Of a stretch of DNA of 56,870 bases, positions 40,766 to 51,198 are shown piece by piece. The DNA lies in assembly GCA_002083825.1 (NCBI GenBank), contig DAZV01000031.1:288-57157 (forward strand), written 5' to 3'. The number at the start of each line of letters is the position of its first letter. Positions within the stretch are counted from its first letter, which is position 1. The DNA comes from Candidatus Sericytochromatia bacterium S15B-MN24 CBMW_12 (GTDB lineage: Bacteria > Cyanobacteriota > Sericytochromatia > S15B-MN24 > UBA4093). The notes below the pieces were generated by a model that saw only the letters and a list, made by a program, of their open reading frames with translations, was not told the DNA's origin and made no database searches. The translations under genes and the position numbers were made by a program.

Positions 40766-43135
40766 CTAGACCCCGTAAGGAATCCAGATGTTCTTGACCT
40801 GGTTGGCCTGGAGCAAGAACTCGCGGCCCTCGCCTTGGCGAGGGTCCAGCCAGTTTCGAGGGGTCCAGCCGGTCCAGGTCCGCTTCATGTTGCAGGCCGA
40901 GGCCCGTTCCACCTTGGCGGCACCGGCCTGGGAACCGAAGTACCAGACGGCGTCGACGTCGTCGTGTTCGGCCAGGACGGTGGCGAGTGCCTCCTTGTCG
41001 CCGGTCACGACGTTCACCACTCCGCCCGGAACGTCCGAGGTCTCGAGAACGGTGTAGAAGTCGGTGGCGGCCAGCGGGTGGGCGCTGGAGGGAACGACGA
41101 TCACACGATTACCCATGGCGATCGCGGGGGCGACCAGGGAGATGAAGCCCAGCAGCGGGAAGCGTTCCGGACATGCGAGACCCATCACGCCGATGGGCTC
41201 GTTCATCGCGAGCACGGCGCCACGGATGGGCACGCCGTGGACGGCTCCATCGTATTTGTCCGCCCAGGCCGCGTAGGTGAAGAGCCGCGAGAGAGAGGCT
41301 TCGACTTCCTGTCGGGCCCATGGCATGCCCTCGCCGGTCATGGCATGGAGCCGCGCGGCGAACTCCTCGGAGCGGACCGAGAGGTTCTCGGCGATGAAGT
41401 ACAGGATCTGCGCGCGCTGATGCCCGTTGGTGCGAGACCACCCCGACGCGGCATGCGCGGCTTCGACGGCGTTGCGGATATCCTTTCGGTTACCCTCGCC
41501 CACTTCGCCGATCACGTGCTGGCCGGCGCCGAGGACGCGGAGGCTGTAGCCCGAGTCCGGACGCGCCTGCTTGCCGCCGATATAGAGTTTCGGCGTGCGA
41601 TCGATGGCAGGGAGAACCGCCGGTTGAGCAGCTTCACTGGCGTCGCTCGTGGGGGCGACAGGCTCGGTGCCGATCCATGTAGGCTTGAGGTATTCCCCCA
41701 TGCCCTCGCGGCCCCCTTCCCGTCCGAAGCCCGATTCCCGGTAGCCGCCGAAGCCGGCTGCGGCGTCGAACATGTTGTGCCCGTTGATCCAGACCACTCC
41801 GGCCTTGATCTTGGGAGCCACGTCGAGCGCGAGGTTGAGGTTTTCGGACCAGACGCTGGCGCCCAGCCCGTAGGCTGTGTTATTGGCGAGATCCACGGCT
41901 TCGGCGGGAGTGCGGAAGGTCATCGCGACGGCCACCGGGCCGAAGATCTCCTCTTGAACCAGCGTCATCGCGGTGGTCATGCCGGTGAAAAGGGTGGGAG
42001 GATAGAAGTACCCGTCAGTGGGGCAGGCCCAGGAAGGCTGCCAGAGCTGACCGCCTTCGGCGACGCCCTGGGCGACCAGGCCGCGGATGCGCTCGAGTTG
42101 GGAGGCGTCGACGATGGCTCCCATGTCGACGACCTTGTCGAGGGGAGAGCCGATCCTCAGTTTCTCCAGGCGGGCACGAAGCTTGGTGATCATGCACTCG
42201 GCGATGCCTTCCTGCAGGAGCAGGCGGGATCCGGCGCAGCAGACTTGTCCCTGGTTGAACCAGATGGCGTCGACCACACCTTCGACGGCAGCGTCGAGGT
42301 CCGCGTCCTCGAAGACGACGAAGGGGCTCTTGCCTCCGAGTTCGAGGCTCAATTTCTTGCCCGAGCCGGCGGTCGCCTTGCGGATTGCTCGACCCACGTC
42401 GGTGGAACCGGTGAAGGCGATCTTGGCGATGCCGGCATGGTCGACCATCAGCTTGCCGGTTTCCCCGTCGCCGGTCAGGACGTTGAGGACGCCCGGAGGC
42501 AGACCGGCATCGCGGGCGATCTCGGCGAAGGCGAGTGCGGTGAGGGGGGTGAGTTCGGCGGGCTTGAGCACGACGGTGTTGCCGGCGGCCAGGGCGGGGG
42601 CGATCTTCCAGGCGAGCATCAGGAGCGGGAAGTTCCAGGGAATGATCTGCCCGACGACTCCGACGGGGCCATAACCCGGGAATTCGGAGTCCAGCAGTTG
42701 GGCCCAGCCGGCATGATGGTAGAAATGGCGGGCCACCAGGGGCAAGTCGACGTCTCGGGTCTCGCGGATGGGCTTGCCGTTATCCAAGGTCTCCAGGACG
42801 GCGAGCAGTCGAGAATGCTTCTGAACCGCGCGGGCCAGGGCATAGAGGTGGCGGGCCCTGACGTGGCCCGGAAGTGCCGACCAGCCGGCAAAGGCATCCT
42901 GGGCCGCCGCGACCGCGGCATCCACGTCGGCGGTTCCCCCCTGGGCCACGTGTGCCAGGTGCTTGCCGGTGGCGGGGTTGAGGACCTCGAAGGTCCGGCC
43001 GTCCAGGGACTCCGTCCAGCGTCCGCCGATGAAGTGCTTGAAACGGCCTTCGTGCTGCTTGATCCACTCCATGGCTTTCGTCTCACTCTCCGGGGCAGGT
43101 CCGTATTCAAGGGACTTGAAAATCGCTTCGATCAT
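40766..43135 (-). CDS. ALDH16-type double aldehyde dehydrogenase
   Basis: 789 residues from the ATG at 43135, AGGAG 10 bases upstream. Residues about 30-485 are a complete aldehyde dehydrogenase: IPWNFPLLMLAWKIAPALAA, KLSLELGGKSPFVVFEDADL with the general-base Glu, and catalytic Cys near 299 in FNQGQVCCAGSRLL. Residues about 525-789 repeat the N-terminal part of the fold (KLYIGGKQARPDSGYSLRVL, NEPIGVMGLACPERFPLLGF) but stop before any catalytic cysteine. This full-plus-truncated layout is that of the ALDH16 family. It lies 11 bases behind deoC, so it probably oxidises the acetaldehyde released by deoxyribose-phosphate aldolase. Confidence 0.88.
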   Translation of the reverse strand: MIEAIFKSLEYGPAPESETKAMEWIKQHEGRFKHFIGGRWTESLDGRTFEVLNPATGKHLAHVAQGGTADVDAAVAAAQDAFAGWSALPGHVRARHLYALARAVQKHSRLLAVLETLDNGKPIRETRDVDLPLVARHFYHHAGWAQLLDSEFPGYGPVGVVGQIIPWNFPLLMLAWKIAPALAAGNTVVLKPAELTPLTALAFAEIARDAGLPPGVLNVLTGDGETGKLMVDHAGIAKIAFTGSTDVGRAIRKATAGSGKKLSLELGGKSPFVVFEDADLDAAVEGVVDAIWFNQGQVCCAGSRLLLQEGIAECMITKLRARLEKLRIGSPLDKVVDMGAIVDASQLERIRGLVAQGVAEGGQLWQPSWACPTDGYFYPPTLFTGMTTAMTLVQEEIFGPVAVAMTFRTPAEAVDLANNTAYGLGASVWSENLNLALDVAPKIKAGVVWINGHNMFDAAAGFGGYRESGFGREGGREGMGEYLKPTWIGTEPVAPTSDASEAAQPAVLPAIDRTPKLYIGGKQARPDSGYSLRVLGAGQHVIGEVGEGNRKDIRNAVEAAHAASGWSRTNGHQRAQILYFIAENLSVRSEEFAARLHAMTGEGMPWARQEVEASLSRLFTYAAWADKYDGAVHGVPIRGAVLAMNEPIGVMGLACPERFPLLGFISLVAPAIAMGNRVIVVPSSAHPLAATDFYTVLETSDVPGGVVNVVTGDKEALATVLAEHDDVDAVWYFGSQAGAAKVERASACNMKRTWTGWTPRNWLDPRQGEGREFLLQANQVKNIWIPYGV

Positions 43136-43146
43136 CGTCTCGACTC

Positions 43147-44184
43147 CTAAGGCATGGGCTGGCGGTGTGCCGCCGCGTAGCGACCCGTCACGAAGTGCTC
43201 GAGTTGCCGCTCGATGTCGGTCAGCAGGGCGCTCGCTCCGAAGCGGAAAAGCTCCGGGCGCAGCCACTCGGTCCCCAACTCCTCTTTGACCATGACGAGC
43301 CAGTCCAGGGCGGACTTGGCGGTCCGGATGCCGCCCGCGGGCTTGAGGCCGACGGCGTAACCGGTCTTTTCGTAGTGATCCCGGATGATGCGGGCCATGA
43401 CCAGTCCGACCGGCAGGGTCGCGTTGACGGGTTCCTTGCCGGTGGAGGTCTTGATGAAGTCGGCGCCGGCGAGGATGGAGACCTGGCTGGCGCGGGCCAC
43501 GTTGGTCAGGGTGGCGAGTTCGCCCGTGCCGAGGATGACCTTCATGTGCGCTTCGCCGCAGGCCTGGCGGAAGGCTTTCACCTCGTCGTAGAGGGCATCC
43601 CAATTGCCGGTCAGGACGTGGCCGCGGGTGATGACGATGTCGATCTCGCTGGCGCCGGCTTCGACGGAGGCGATGATCTCTTCGAGGCGCTGGGCCATGG
43701 GACTGAGCCCGGATGGGAAGCCGGTCGAGACCGCCGCCACCGGGACTCCCGAGCCCTTCAGGGCCGCCACCGCGGTGGGCACCATGGCGTGATAGACGCA
43801 GACGGCGCCGACCGTGAGGCCCATGTGGGCCACGCCCATGGCCTCGAGCAGATCGGGTCGGACCGGCCGCATCGCTTTCATGCAAAGGCGTTCGACGTTG
43901 CTGGGGGTGTCGTCGCCGGCGAGGGTGGTGAGGTCCATCAGGGTGATGGCCTTGAGCAGCCAGGCTGCTTGCCACTCCTTCTTGACGGTTCGCCTGCCCG
44001 GAAGGGCCGCGATTCGGCGTTCGGTCGCGCTCAGGTTGACCTGACGGCTGAGGACGGAATCGAGATCCAGCGCGACGATCGGGTTACGATCGAGCGCATG
44101 GTCCGGGGATTGAACTTCAAGGTGCGAGCCCGCGACCTCGCTAGCTGAGTTCGGTTGCTTGCGCTTGGTTTTTGTCACCATCAT
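43147..44184 (-). CDS. deoC: Deoxyribose-phosphate aldolase
   Basis: 345 residues. The Schiff-base lysine lies near residue 243 in AGADFIKTSTGKEPVNATLP; the proton-relay lysine is in VGLKPAGGIRTAKSALDW; and EIDIVITRGHVLTGNWDALY holds the acidic partner. It is about 100 residues longer at the N-terminus than short DeoC but like the long form found with ALDH16 enzymes. It splits 2-deoxyribose-5-phosphate to glyceraldehyde-3-phosphate and acetaldehyde. An ATG at 44181 is an equally possible start. The gap to the LysR gene is 142 bases. Confidence 0.92.
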   Translation of the reverse strand: MMVTKTKRKQPNSASEVAGSHLEVQSPDHALDRNPIVALDLDSVLSRQVNLSATERRIAALPGRRTVKKEWQAAWLLKAITLMDLTTLAGDDTPSNVERLCMKAMRPVRPDLLEAMGVAHMGLTVGAVCVYHAMVPTAVAALKGSGVPVAAVSTGFPSGLSPMAQRLEEIIASVEAGASEIDIVITRGHVLTGNWDALYDEVKAFRQACGEAHMKVILGTGELATLTNVARASQVSILAGADFIKTSTGKEPVNATLPVGLVMARIIRDHYEKTGYAVGLKPAGGIRTAKSALDWLVMVKEELGTEWLRPELFRFGASALLTDIERQLEHFVTGRYAAAHRQPMP

Positions 44185-44326
44185 GGCCTCCCTGTGACGT
44201 CGAAGAACGGGGTGGCGGCAGCTTTTCGGCGCCGCGGAATTGGCTGGCGGTCAATCGGGTGGATCATGGGCCGCCAGCCGGTCACCCCATGGAACCCATC
44301 GTACCGCCAAACGATCAACCGTGCAA

Positions 44327-45283
44327 TCACGCCGATCGGCCCGGATCGGCCGCCTGTTGCGGTCCCGGAGCGCGGGCTCGACGCGTGGGGTCGTGCTGGG
44401 CACGGAGTTCGTCGAGAAAGACGCGGACGGCGGGCGAGAATGCCATGCTCTCCCGGTAGACCAGCGCCAGGCAGCGGGTCAACGAGAGGCCTTCGGGTTG
44501 CAAGCGGACGAGCCGGCCTTCCGCGAGTTCGCGTTCCACCGCCCGACTTCCCAGGGCCGAGTATCCGAGCCCTTCGGCGACGTGAGTCTTGATGGCCTCG
44601 ACGCTTTCGAGCTCCATGACGATGCGGGGTGCGATGCCGGCCCCCGCGAGTCCCGCTTCGATCAGGCTGCGCAGGGGGGTGCCGGGTCCCGAATGGATGA
44701 AGGGCTCGCCGTTCAAGCCTGCCATCGAAAAGGGCTTGTCGGCCAGGGGGGCGCCCGGCCAGGCCACGAAGACGATGGCATCTTCGAGCCAAGGCTCTAC
44801 CGTGAGTCCGGGCAGTTGGGAAGGAAGCGTGACGATGCCGAGGTCGAGCTCGCCGTTCGAGATGGCCTGAAGCGTGTTGCGGGCGGTTCCTTCCCTCAGG
44901 TAGAAGCTGACTCCGGGGTAGCGGCCACGGAAGTCCGCGATCAGGCGCGGCAGCAGGTGAACGGTGGCGGTGGCTCCGCCACCGAGGCGGACCTCGCCGG
45001 TCTCGAGGGTCTCGAAGGCGCGCAGATCGGCGCGCAGGCCGTCCAGCTCCGCGAGGATCCGGCGCGCTCGGGCCAAGGCCATGCGTCCGGCTTCGCTCAG
45101 TTCCAGGCGGCGCCCTCGGCGTTCGAAAAGGGCGTGGCCCAGGCTGCGTTCGAGGTGATGAATCTGATGGGTGGCGGCCGGCTGGCTGAGGTGCATTCGG
45201 CGCGCCGCCTCCGTGACGGTTCCGTAGGTGGCGATGGCCACCAGCATCTCCAGGGGGCCGAGTTCAAGTTGATCGATGGTCAT
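44327..45283 (-). CDS. LysR-family regulator
   Basis: 318 residues from the ATG at 45283, with GGAGG about 7 bases upstream; the frame extends to 45337 without similarity. The helix-turn-helix is YGTVTEAARRMHLSQPAATH and QIHHLERSLGHALFERRGRR, followed by a PBP-like effector domain (ELDLGIVTLPSQLPGLTVEP, EGLGYSALGSRAVERELAEG). This resembles the CysB/CbbR-like majority; the effector is unknown. It lies upstream of deoC in the same direction and divergent from sucA, so either could be a target. Confidence 0.88.
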   Translation of the reverse strand: MTIDQLELGPLEMLVAIATYGTVTEAARRMHLSQPAATHQIHHLERSLGHALFERRGRRLELSEAGRMALARARRILAELDGLRADLRAFETLETGEVRLGGGATATVHLLPRLIADFRGRYPGVSFYLREGTARNTLQAISNGELDLGIVTLPSQLPGLTVEPWLEDAIVFVAWPGAPLADKPFSMAGLNGEPFIHSGPGTPLRSLIEAGLAGAGIAPRIVMELESVEAIKTHVAEGLGYSALGSRAVERELAEGRLVRLQPEGLSLTRCLALVYRESMAFSPAVRVFLDELRAQHDPTRRARAPGPQQAADPGRSA

Positions 45284-45300
45284 GGCCCCTCCTTCGAAGG

Positions 45301-45315
45301 ATTCATCCCCTGAAT
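45301..45315. promoter_or_regulatory. Candidate LysR box
   Basis: ATTCA-TCCCC-TGAAT is an inverted repeat with the T-N11-A form of LysR operators (T45302, A45314), 18 bases before the LysR start. Two further GATTCA half-sites follow within 25 bases. Confidence 0.45.
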
Positions 45316-45648
45316 ACGTCTGATTCAAACGATTCATTTTCTGGATTTCACGCCGAGGCGTAGGATAAGGCTGTCACCGGCTCGAAGTGGGGCCTTCCAC
45401 CCTTGATTAGAGCGGCGAGTCCTGGGCTCGTGCTTTCGCAGAGCGAAGATGCCGGATCCGGGAAGCGGATCGGACCGAATCATCGGCATTTCGGCTTGGG
45501 ATTTGCCGCGGGATGGAGTACACTGGTGGCTTTGTCCGACTGTTTAGATGTCATGCTCCCCGCATCCGGCGTTGGTGGCGGCCGCCGGTCGGGAGTGTAA
45601 CCTGTTTCCTCACTGGTATCCGGCCCCCACCTTGATTGAGAAGAGACG
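45316..45648. other. Intergenic region upstream of sucA, no gene recognised
   Basis: This stretch between lysR and sucA contains no open frame with family similarity and no clear hairpin. It must contain the sucA promoter, but I cannot point to a convincing -35/-10 pair. GAGAAGAG precedes the sucA ATG. Confidence 0.5.
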
Positions 45649-48435
45649 ATGGACCTGAAAGTAATCGCTGATCCCACCGTCATGTACGGTGGAAACGCAA
45701 GTTTCGTCGAAGCCCTTTACGAGGATTACCTGACCGATCCCCTTTCCGTGACGCCCGAATGGCGGGAGTATTTCGAGGGGATCCGGGGCTCGGGCCGTGG
45801 GCCTGAAGCCGTCCACTCGACCATTCAGCGTGCCTTCGCCGAACTCGCGCGTAACGGCCGGCGCCACGTCGTGGCCGCCGAACCTCCGTCGTACGCCCGT
45901 GCCGGCGTCACGGCGCTGATCAATGCCTACCGCTCAATGGGTCATCTGAAGGCGCAGTTCAATCCGCTGGGGCGTCCGGAAACCCGGGTGGCGGAGCTGG
46001 AGCCTCAGTACTACGGCCTCGACGAGGCGGATCTTGCCAGCCAGGTGAGCGACGGAGACCTGAGCGGCAGCTTGAAGGAAGTCCTGGCGTCGCTCGATCA
46101 GACCTACTGCGGAACCATCGGCTTCGAGTACTCCTACCTGCCGCGGATCGAGCGCGAGTGGCTGCAACGCCGGATCGAATCGGCGCAGGCTCGACATGCT
46201 TTCGATCCCGCCACCAAGCGCCAGATCCTCGCCAAGCTCAATGCGGCGGAGGGCCTCGAACGCTACCTCCACAAGCGCTACGTCGGCCAGAAGCGCTTCT
46301 CGCTCGAGGGTAGCGATACGCTCATCCCCGTGATCGATCAGCTGATTCGGCGCGCCGGAAAGCAGGGCGTCAAGGAAATCGTGATCGGGATGGCCCACCG
46401 GGGCCGCCTCAACGTCTTGATCAACATCCTGGGCAAGAAGCCGCGCGATCTCTTCAGCGAGTTCGAAGGCAAGAACGTCCTTCCCGGCGATATCTCCGGC
46501 GACGTGAAGTACCACCTCGGCTTCTCCTCGGACATGCCGACCGAAGGGGGATTGGTTCACCTCGCGCTGGCCTTCAACCCTTCTCACCTCGAAATCATCG
46601 CTCCGGTCGTCGAGGGCTCGGTCCGAGCCCGTCAGGATCGCCATCATGACGAGACCCACGACCAGGTCCTTCCCGTGGTCATTCACGGGGACGCCGCCGT
46701 CGCCGGCCAAGGCGTGGTGGCGGAGACCCTCAACCTCTCGCAGCTGCGCGGCTTCACCACCGGGGGCACGCTTCACCTCGTCGTCAACAACCAGGTGGGC
46801 TTCAGCATCTCCAACCCCCAAGACGCCCGTTCCAGCCGCTACTGCACGGACATCGCGAAGTTCATCGACGCGCCGGTCTTCCACGTCAACGGAGACGACC
46901 CCGAGGCTGCGGTTTACGCGGTCCAGCTGGCGCAGGACTTCCGGATGGCCTTCCACAAGGACGTGTTCATCGACCTGGTCGGCTTCCGCCGTCACGGCCA
47001 CAACGAATCCGACGAGCCCCGCGCCACCCAGCCGATGATGTATCGGCTCGTCGACATGCACCCCGGAACGCGCGGCCTCTATGCCGAGAAGCTGGAACGC
47101 GAGGGGTTGCTCACGGCCGCCGAAATCCAGGCGATGGTCGATCAGTACCGTGATGACCTCGATGCCGGGGACCGGGTCGCGGAGCCGACCGAAACCGATA
47201 CGGCCTCGCCCTATGCCAGCGGTTGGGCCAAGTACGTACGCGGCACCGCCAACTGGCGCAATCCGGTTCCGACCGGGGTGGCCTTGGACCGCTTGAAGCA
47301 AGTGGGCGAGCGCCTCACCACGCTTCCCGAGGGTTTCGATGCGCACAAGCGCGTGGACGCCATCCTCAAGGCCCGCCGCGACATGACCGCCGGCAATCAG
47401 CCCCTCGACTGGGGTTTCGCCGAGAACCTGGCTTACGGGACCTTGGTCACGGAAGGCTATGCGGTTCGTCTGGTCGGACAGGACTCCGGCCGCGGCACCT
47501 TCTTCCATCGCCATGCGGCCATTCATAACCAGAATGCCGATGCCATCGTGCGCACCTTCGTCCCGCTGAGTCACATCGAGCCAAGCCAGGCCCGGTTCGA
47601 CGTCTACGACTCCACCCTCTCGGAGCTCGCCGTCCTCGGCTACGAGTACGGCTACTCCCTGGTGGATCCCAACACCCTGGTGATCTGGGAGGCGCAGTAC
47701 GGCGACTTCGCCAACATGGCCCAGCCCATCATCGACCAGTTCATCAGCTCGACCGAAGCCAAGTGGCAGCGCCTCTCGGGCCTGGTGATGATGCTTCCCC
47801 ACGGTTACGAGGGCCAGGGTCCCGAGCATTCGTCGGCACGCCTGGAGCGTTTCCTGAGCCTTTGCGCCCAGCAGAACATGCAGGTCTGCGTCCCTAGCAC
47901 GCCCGCCCAGATGTTCCACATGCTGCGCCGTCAGATGCTGAGGGATTTCCGCAAGCCGCTCATCATCATGAGCCCGAAGAGCCTCCTGCGTCACAAGGTC
48001 TCGACGTCCGCCCTGGCGGATCTCGCCTCGGGCAGCTTCCAGCTGGTGATCCCCGATCCCAGGCCGACCGCGGGTGTCGATCGCGTGGTCCTCACCAGCG
48101 GCAAGCTCTACTTCGAACTGGTGGAGGCGCGAGACAAGGCGGGGCTTTCCAACGTCGCCGTGATCCGGATCGAGCAGCTCTACCCCTTCCCCGAGGACGA
48201 GGTGCGCGATGAACTGGCGAAGTACCCGAACGCCCAGGTAGTCTGGGCCCAGGAAGAGCCTTCGAACAACGGAGCATGGCTCTGGATCCAGGACAGTCTG
48301 CGGGCTTGCATGTCCGAAGGACAAACGCTGGATCACTCGAGCCGCCCCCGTTCGTCGTCTCCGGCCGTCGGTTACGCCTCCAAGCACGCCATGCAGCAAG
48401 AGGCCGTCATCGGCAAGGCCCTGGGCCTGTCCTAA
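45649..48435 (+). CDS. sucA: 2-oxoglutarate dehydrogenase E1 component
   Basis: 928 residues, the usual length. The N-terminal E2-binding tail (ASFVEALYEDYLTDPLSVTP) is followed by the thiamine-diphosphate core: VIGMAHRGRLNVLINILGKK, FNPSHLEIIAPVVEGSVRAR, GDAAVAGQGVVAETLNLSQL, and the pyrimidine-binding part VRLVGQDSGRGTFFHRHA with EAQYGDFANMAQPIIDQFIS. The C-terminal block RIEQLYPFPEDEV and WAQEEPSNNGAW is typical. It decarboxylates 2-oxoglutarate in the TCA cycle and passes the succinyl group to SucB, the next gene. Confidence 0.96.
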   Translation: MDLKVIADPTVMYGGNASFVEALYEDYLTDPLSVTPEWREYFEGIRGSGRGPEAVHSTIQRAFAELARNGRRHVVAAEPPSYARAGVTALINAYRSMGHLKAQFNPLGRPETRVAELEPQYYGLDEADLASQVSDGDLSGSLKEVLASLDQTYCGTIGFEYSYLPRIEREWLQRRIESAQARHAFDPATKRQILAKLNAAEGLERYLHKRYVGQKRFSLEGSDTLIPVIDQLIRRAGKQGVKEIVIGMAHRGRLNVLINILGKKPRDLFSEFEGKNVLPGDISGDVKYHLGFSSDMPTEGGLVHLALAFNPSHLEIIAPVVEGSVRARQDRHHDETHDQVLPVVIHGDAAVAGQGVVAETLNLSQLRGFTTGGTLHLVVNNQVGFSISNPQDARSSRYCTDIAKFIDAPVFHVNGDDPEAAVYAVQLAQDFRMAFHKDVFIDLVGFRRHGHNESDEPRATQPMMYRLVDMHPGTRGLYAEKLEREGLLTAAEIQAMVDQYRDDLDAGDRVAEPTETDTASPYASGWAKYVRGTANWRNPVPTGVALDRLKQVGERLTTLPEGFDAHKRVDAILKARRDMTAGNQPLDWGFAENLAYGTLVTEGYAVRLVGQDSGRGTFFHRHAAIHNQNADAIVRTFVPLSHIEPSQARFDVYDSTLSELAVLGYEYGYSLVDPNTLVIWEAQYGDFANMAQPIIDQFISSTEAKWQRLSGLVMMLPHGYEGQGPEHSSARLERFLSLCAQQNMQVCVPSTPAQMFHMLRRQMLRDFRKPLIIMSPKSLLRHKVSTSALADLASGSFQLVIPDPRPTAGVDRVVLTSGKLYFELVEARDKAGLSNVAVIRIEQLYPFPEDEVRDELAKYPNAQVVWAQEEPSNNGAWLWIQDSLRACMSEGQTLDHSSRPRSSSPAVGYASKHAMQQEAVIGKALGLS

Positions 48436-48478
48436 CCGGTCGATCCGAATTCAGAACGCATCACGCTAAGGAGATCCC

Positions 48479-49663
<1,185 letters not shown>

Positions 49664-49677
49664 GTTAAGAGGTAATC

Positions 49678-51084
49678 ATGCAAGTATTCGACGTCGTCGT
49701 CATCGGCGGAGGTCCTGGTGGCTACGTGGCCGCCATCCGCAGCGCGCAGCTCGGGCTCTCGACCGCCTGCATCGACGAAACGACCGGCAAGGACGGCAAG
49801 CTCAGCCTGGGAGGCACCTGCCTGAACGTTGGCTGCATCCCTTCCAAGGCCCTGCTCGACTCCTCCGAGAACTTCGAGAAGCTCCACGACCTCAAGGTCC
49901 ACGGCATCTCCGTGGAAGGCGTCAAGCTGGACGTGGCTCAGATGATCGCCCGCAAGGATCAGATCGTCTCCAAGCTTACCGGCGGCATCTCCATGCTCTT
50001 CAAGAAGAACGGGATCACCGCCCTCCATGCCCGCGGCACGCTGCTTCGCCGGGAGGGTGAAACCTGGGTCGTCAAGGCCGGAGACGCCGAGATCGGCGCC
50101 AAGAACGTCATCCTCGCGACCGGATCCTCGCCCCGCCACCTTCCCTTCGCGGCGGTGGACAACCGGAAGATCATGGACAACGTCGGCGCCCTCGACATGC
50201 CCGCCGTTCCGGAGCGCCTCGGCGTGATCGGCGCGGGCGTGATCGGCCTGGAGCTCGGGAGCGTCTGGCGCCGGCTCGGCTCCCATGTCACCGTGCTCGA
50301 GGCGATGCCCGATTTCCTGGCAGCTGCCGACGAAGCGGTCGCCAAGGAAGCCAAGCGACAGTTCAAGCTACAGGGCCTGGACATCCACCTCGGCGTGAAC
50401 ATCGAGAGCGTGGACGCGAGCGGGGAAGGCGTCACCATCCGCTACCAGGAGGGCGGCGAAGCCAAGACCCTGGATGTGGACAAGCTGATCGTCTCCGTCG
50501 GCCGGGTGCCCAACACCGGCGGCCTGGGAGCCGAGACGGTGGGACTCGAACTGGATGCGCGGGGCTTCATCAAAGCCGATCACTTCCGGACCAACCTCCC
50601 GGGAGTCTGGGCGGTCGGTGACGTCATTGGCGGAGCCATGCTCGCGCACAAGGCGGAGGACGAGGGCGTCGCGGTCGCCGAGATCATCGCGGGGCAAGCG
50701 GGTCACGTCAACTACGAGACCATTCCCTGGGTGATCTACACCTCGCCCGAGATTGCCTGGGTCGGCGAGACTGAGCAAGCCCTCAAGGCCCGTGGCGTGG
50801 AGTACCGGGCGGGACGCTTCCCCTTCGCCGCCAACGGTCGTGCGCTCGGTCACAACGACTCTCGCGGGTTCATCAAGGTCCTGGCCGATGCCAAGTCTGA
50901 CCGGATCCTGGGTGTCCACATGATCGGTCCCAACGTCTCGGAGATCCTGGCCGAGGCGGTCACCGTGATGGAGTTCGGCGGGTCCTCCGAGGATCTCGCC
51001 CGGACGATGCACGCGCATCCTACCCTCTCCGAGGTTCTCAAGGAAGCGGCCTTGGCCGTGGAGAAGCGCGCCATCCACGCCTGA
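49678..51084 (+). CDS. lpdA: Dihydrolipoamide dehydrogenase (E3)
   Basis: 468 residues. FAD-binding [20 protein letters not shown], redox-active disulfide [19 protein letters not shown]-binding [20 protein letters not shown], and the C-terminal His-Glu pair in [15 protein letters not shown]. It starts 14 bases after sucB, closing the sucA-sucB-lpdA operon. It reoxidises the lipoyl group of E2, and may also serve pyruvate dehydrogenase. Confidence 0.96.
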   Translation: MQVFDVVVIGGGPGGYVAAIRSAQLGLSTACIDETTGKDGKLSLGGTCLNVGCIPSKALLDSSENFEKLHDLKVHGISVEGVKLDVAQMIARKDQIVSKLTGGISMLFKKNGITALHARGTLLRREGETWVVKAGDAEIGAKNVILATGSSPRHLPFAAVDNRKIMDNVGALDMPAVPERLGVIGAGVIGLELGSVWRRLGSHVTVLEAMPDFLAAADEAVAKEAKRQFKLQGLDIHLGVNIESVDASGEGVTIRYQEGGEAKTLDVDKLIVSVGRVPNTGGLGAETVGLELDARGFIKADHFRTNLPGVWAVGDVIGGAMLAHKAEDEGVAVAEIIAGQAGHVNYETIPWVIYTSPEIAWVGETEQALKARGVEYRAGRFPFAANGRALGHNDSRGFIKVLADAKSDRILGVHMIGPNVSEILAEAVTVMEFGGSSEDLARTMHAHPTLSEVLKEAALAVEKRAIHA

Positions 51085-51110
51085 TCCATTCCCCGGAAAT
51101 CAAGACACCG

Positions 51111-51144
51111 AAGGCCGGTTCCCCAGGGGGAACCGGCCTTTTCG
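51111..51144 (+). terminator. Terminator of the sucAB-lpdA operon
   Basis: AAGGCCGGTTCCCC (51111-51124) pairs perfectly with GGGGAACCGGCCTT (51127-51140) and leads into CCTTTTC. It also lies at the end of the convergent ablB gene and could act on both. Confidence 0.85.
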
Positions 51145-51198
51145 CGAAGGCTGCCAGCAAGTTGAATGACGGGCCCTCGCCGTCGTACGGCCTGTGGG

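Noticed and set aside
40766..43135. Two active aldehyde dehydrogenase domains
   Set aside because: The second domain ends before the catalytic cysteine region.
43136..43975. Upstream in-frame extension of the aldehyde dehydrogenase that would give a 1069-residue protein
   Set aside because: It overlaps deoC in another frame, is low-complexity Arg/His/Pro-rich and the ATG at 43135 has a good ribosome-binding site.
45934..48399. 821-residue open frame antisense to sucA
   Set aside because: Same reason: shadow of a clear TCA-cycle gene.
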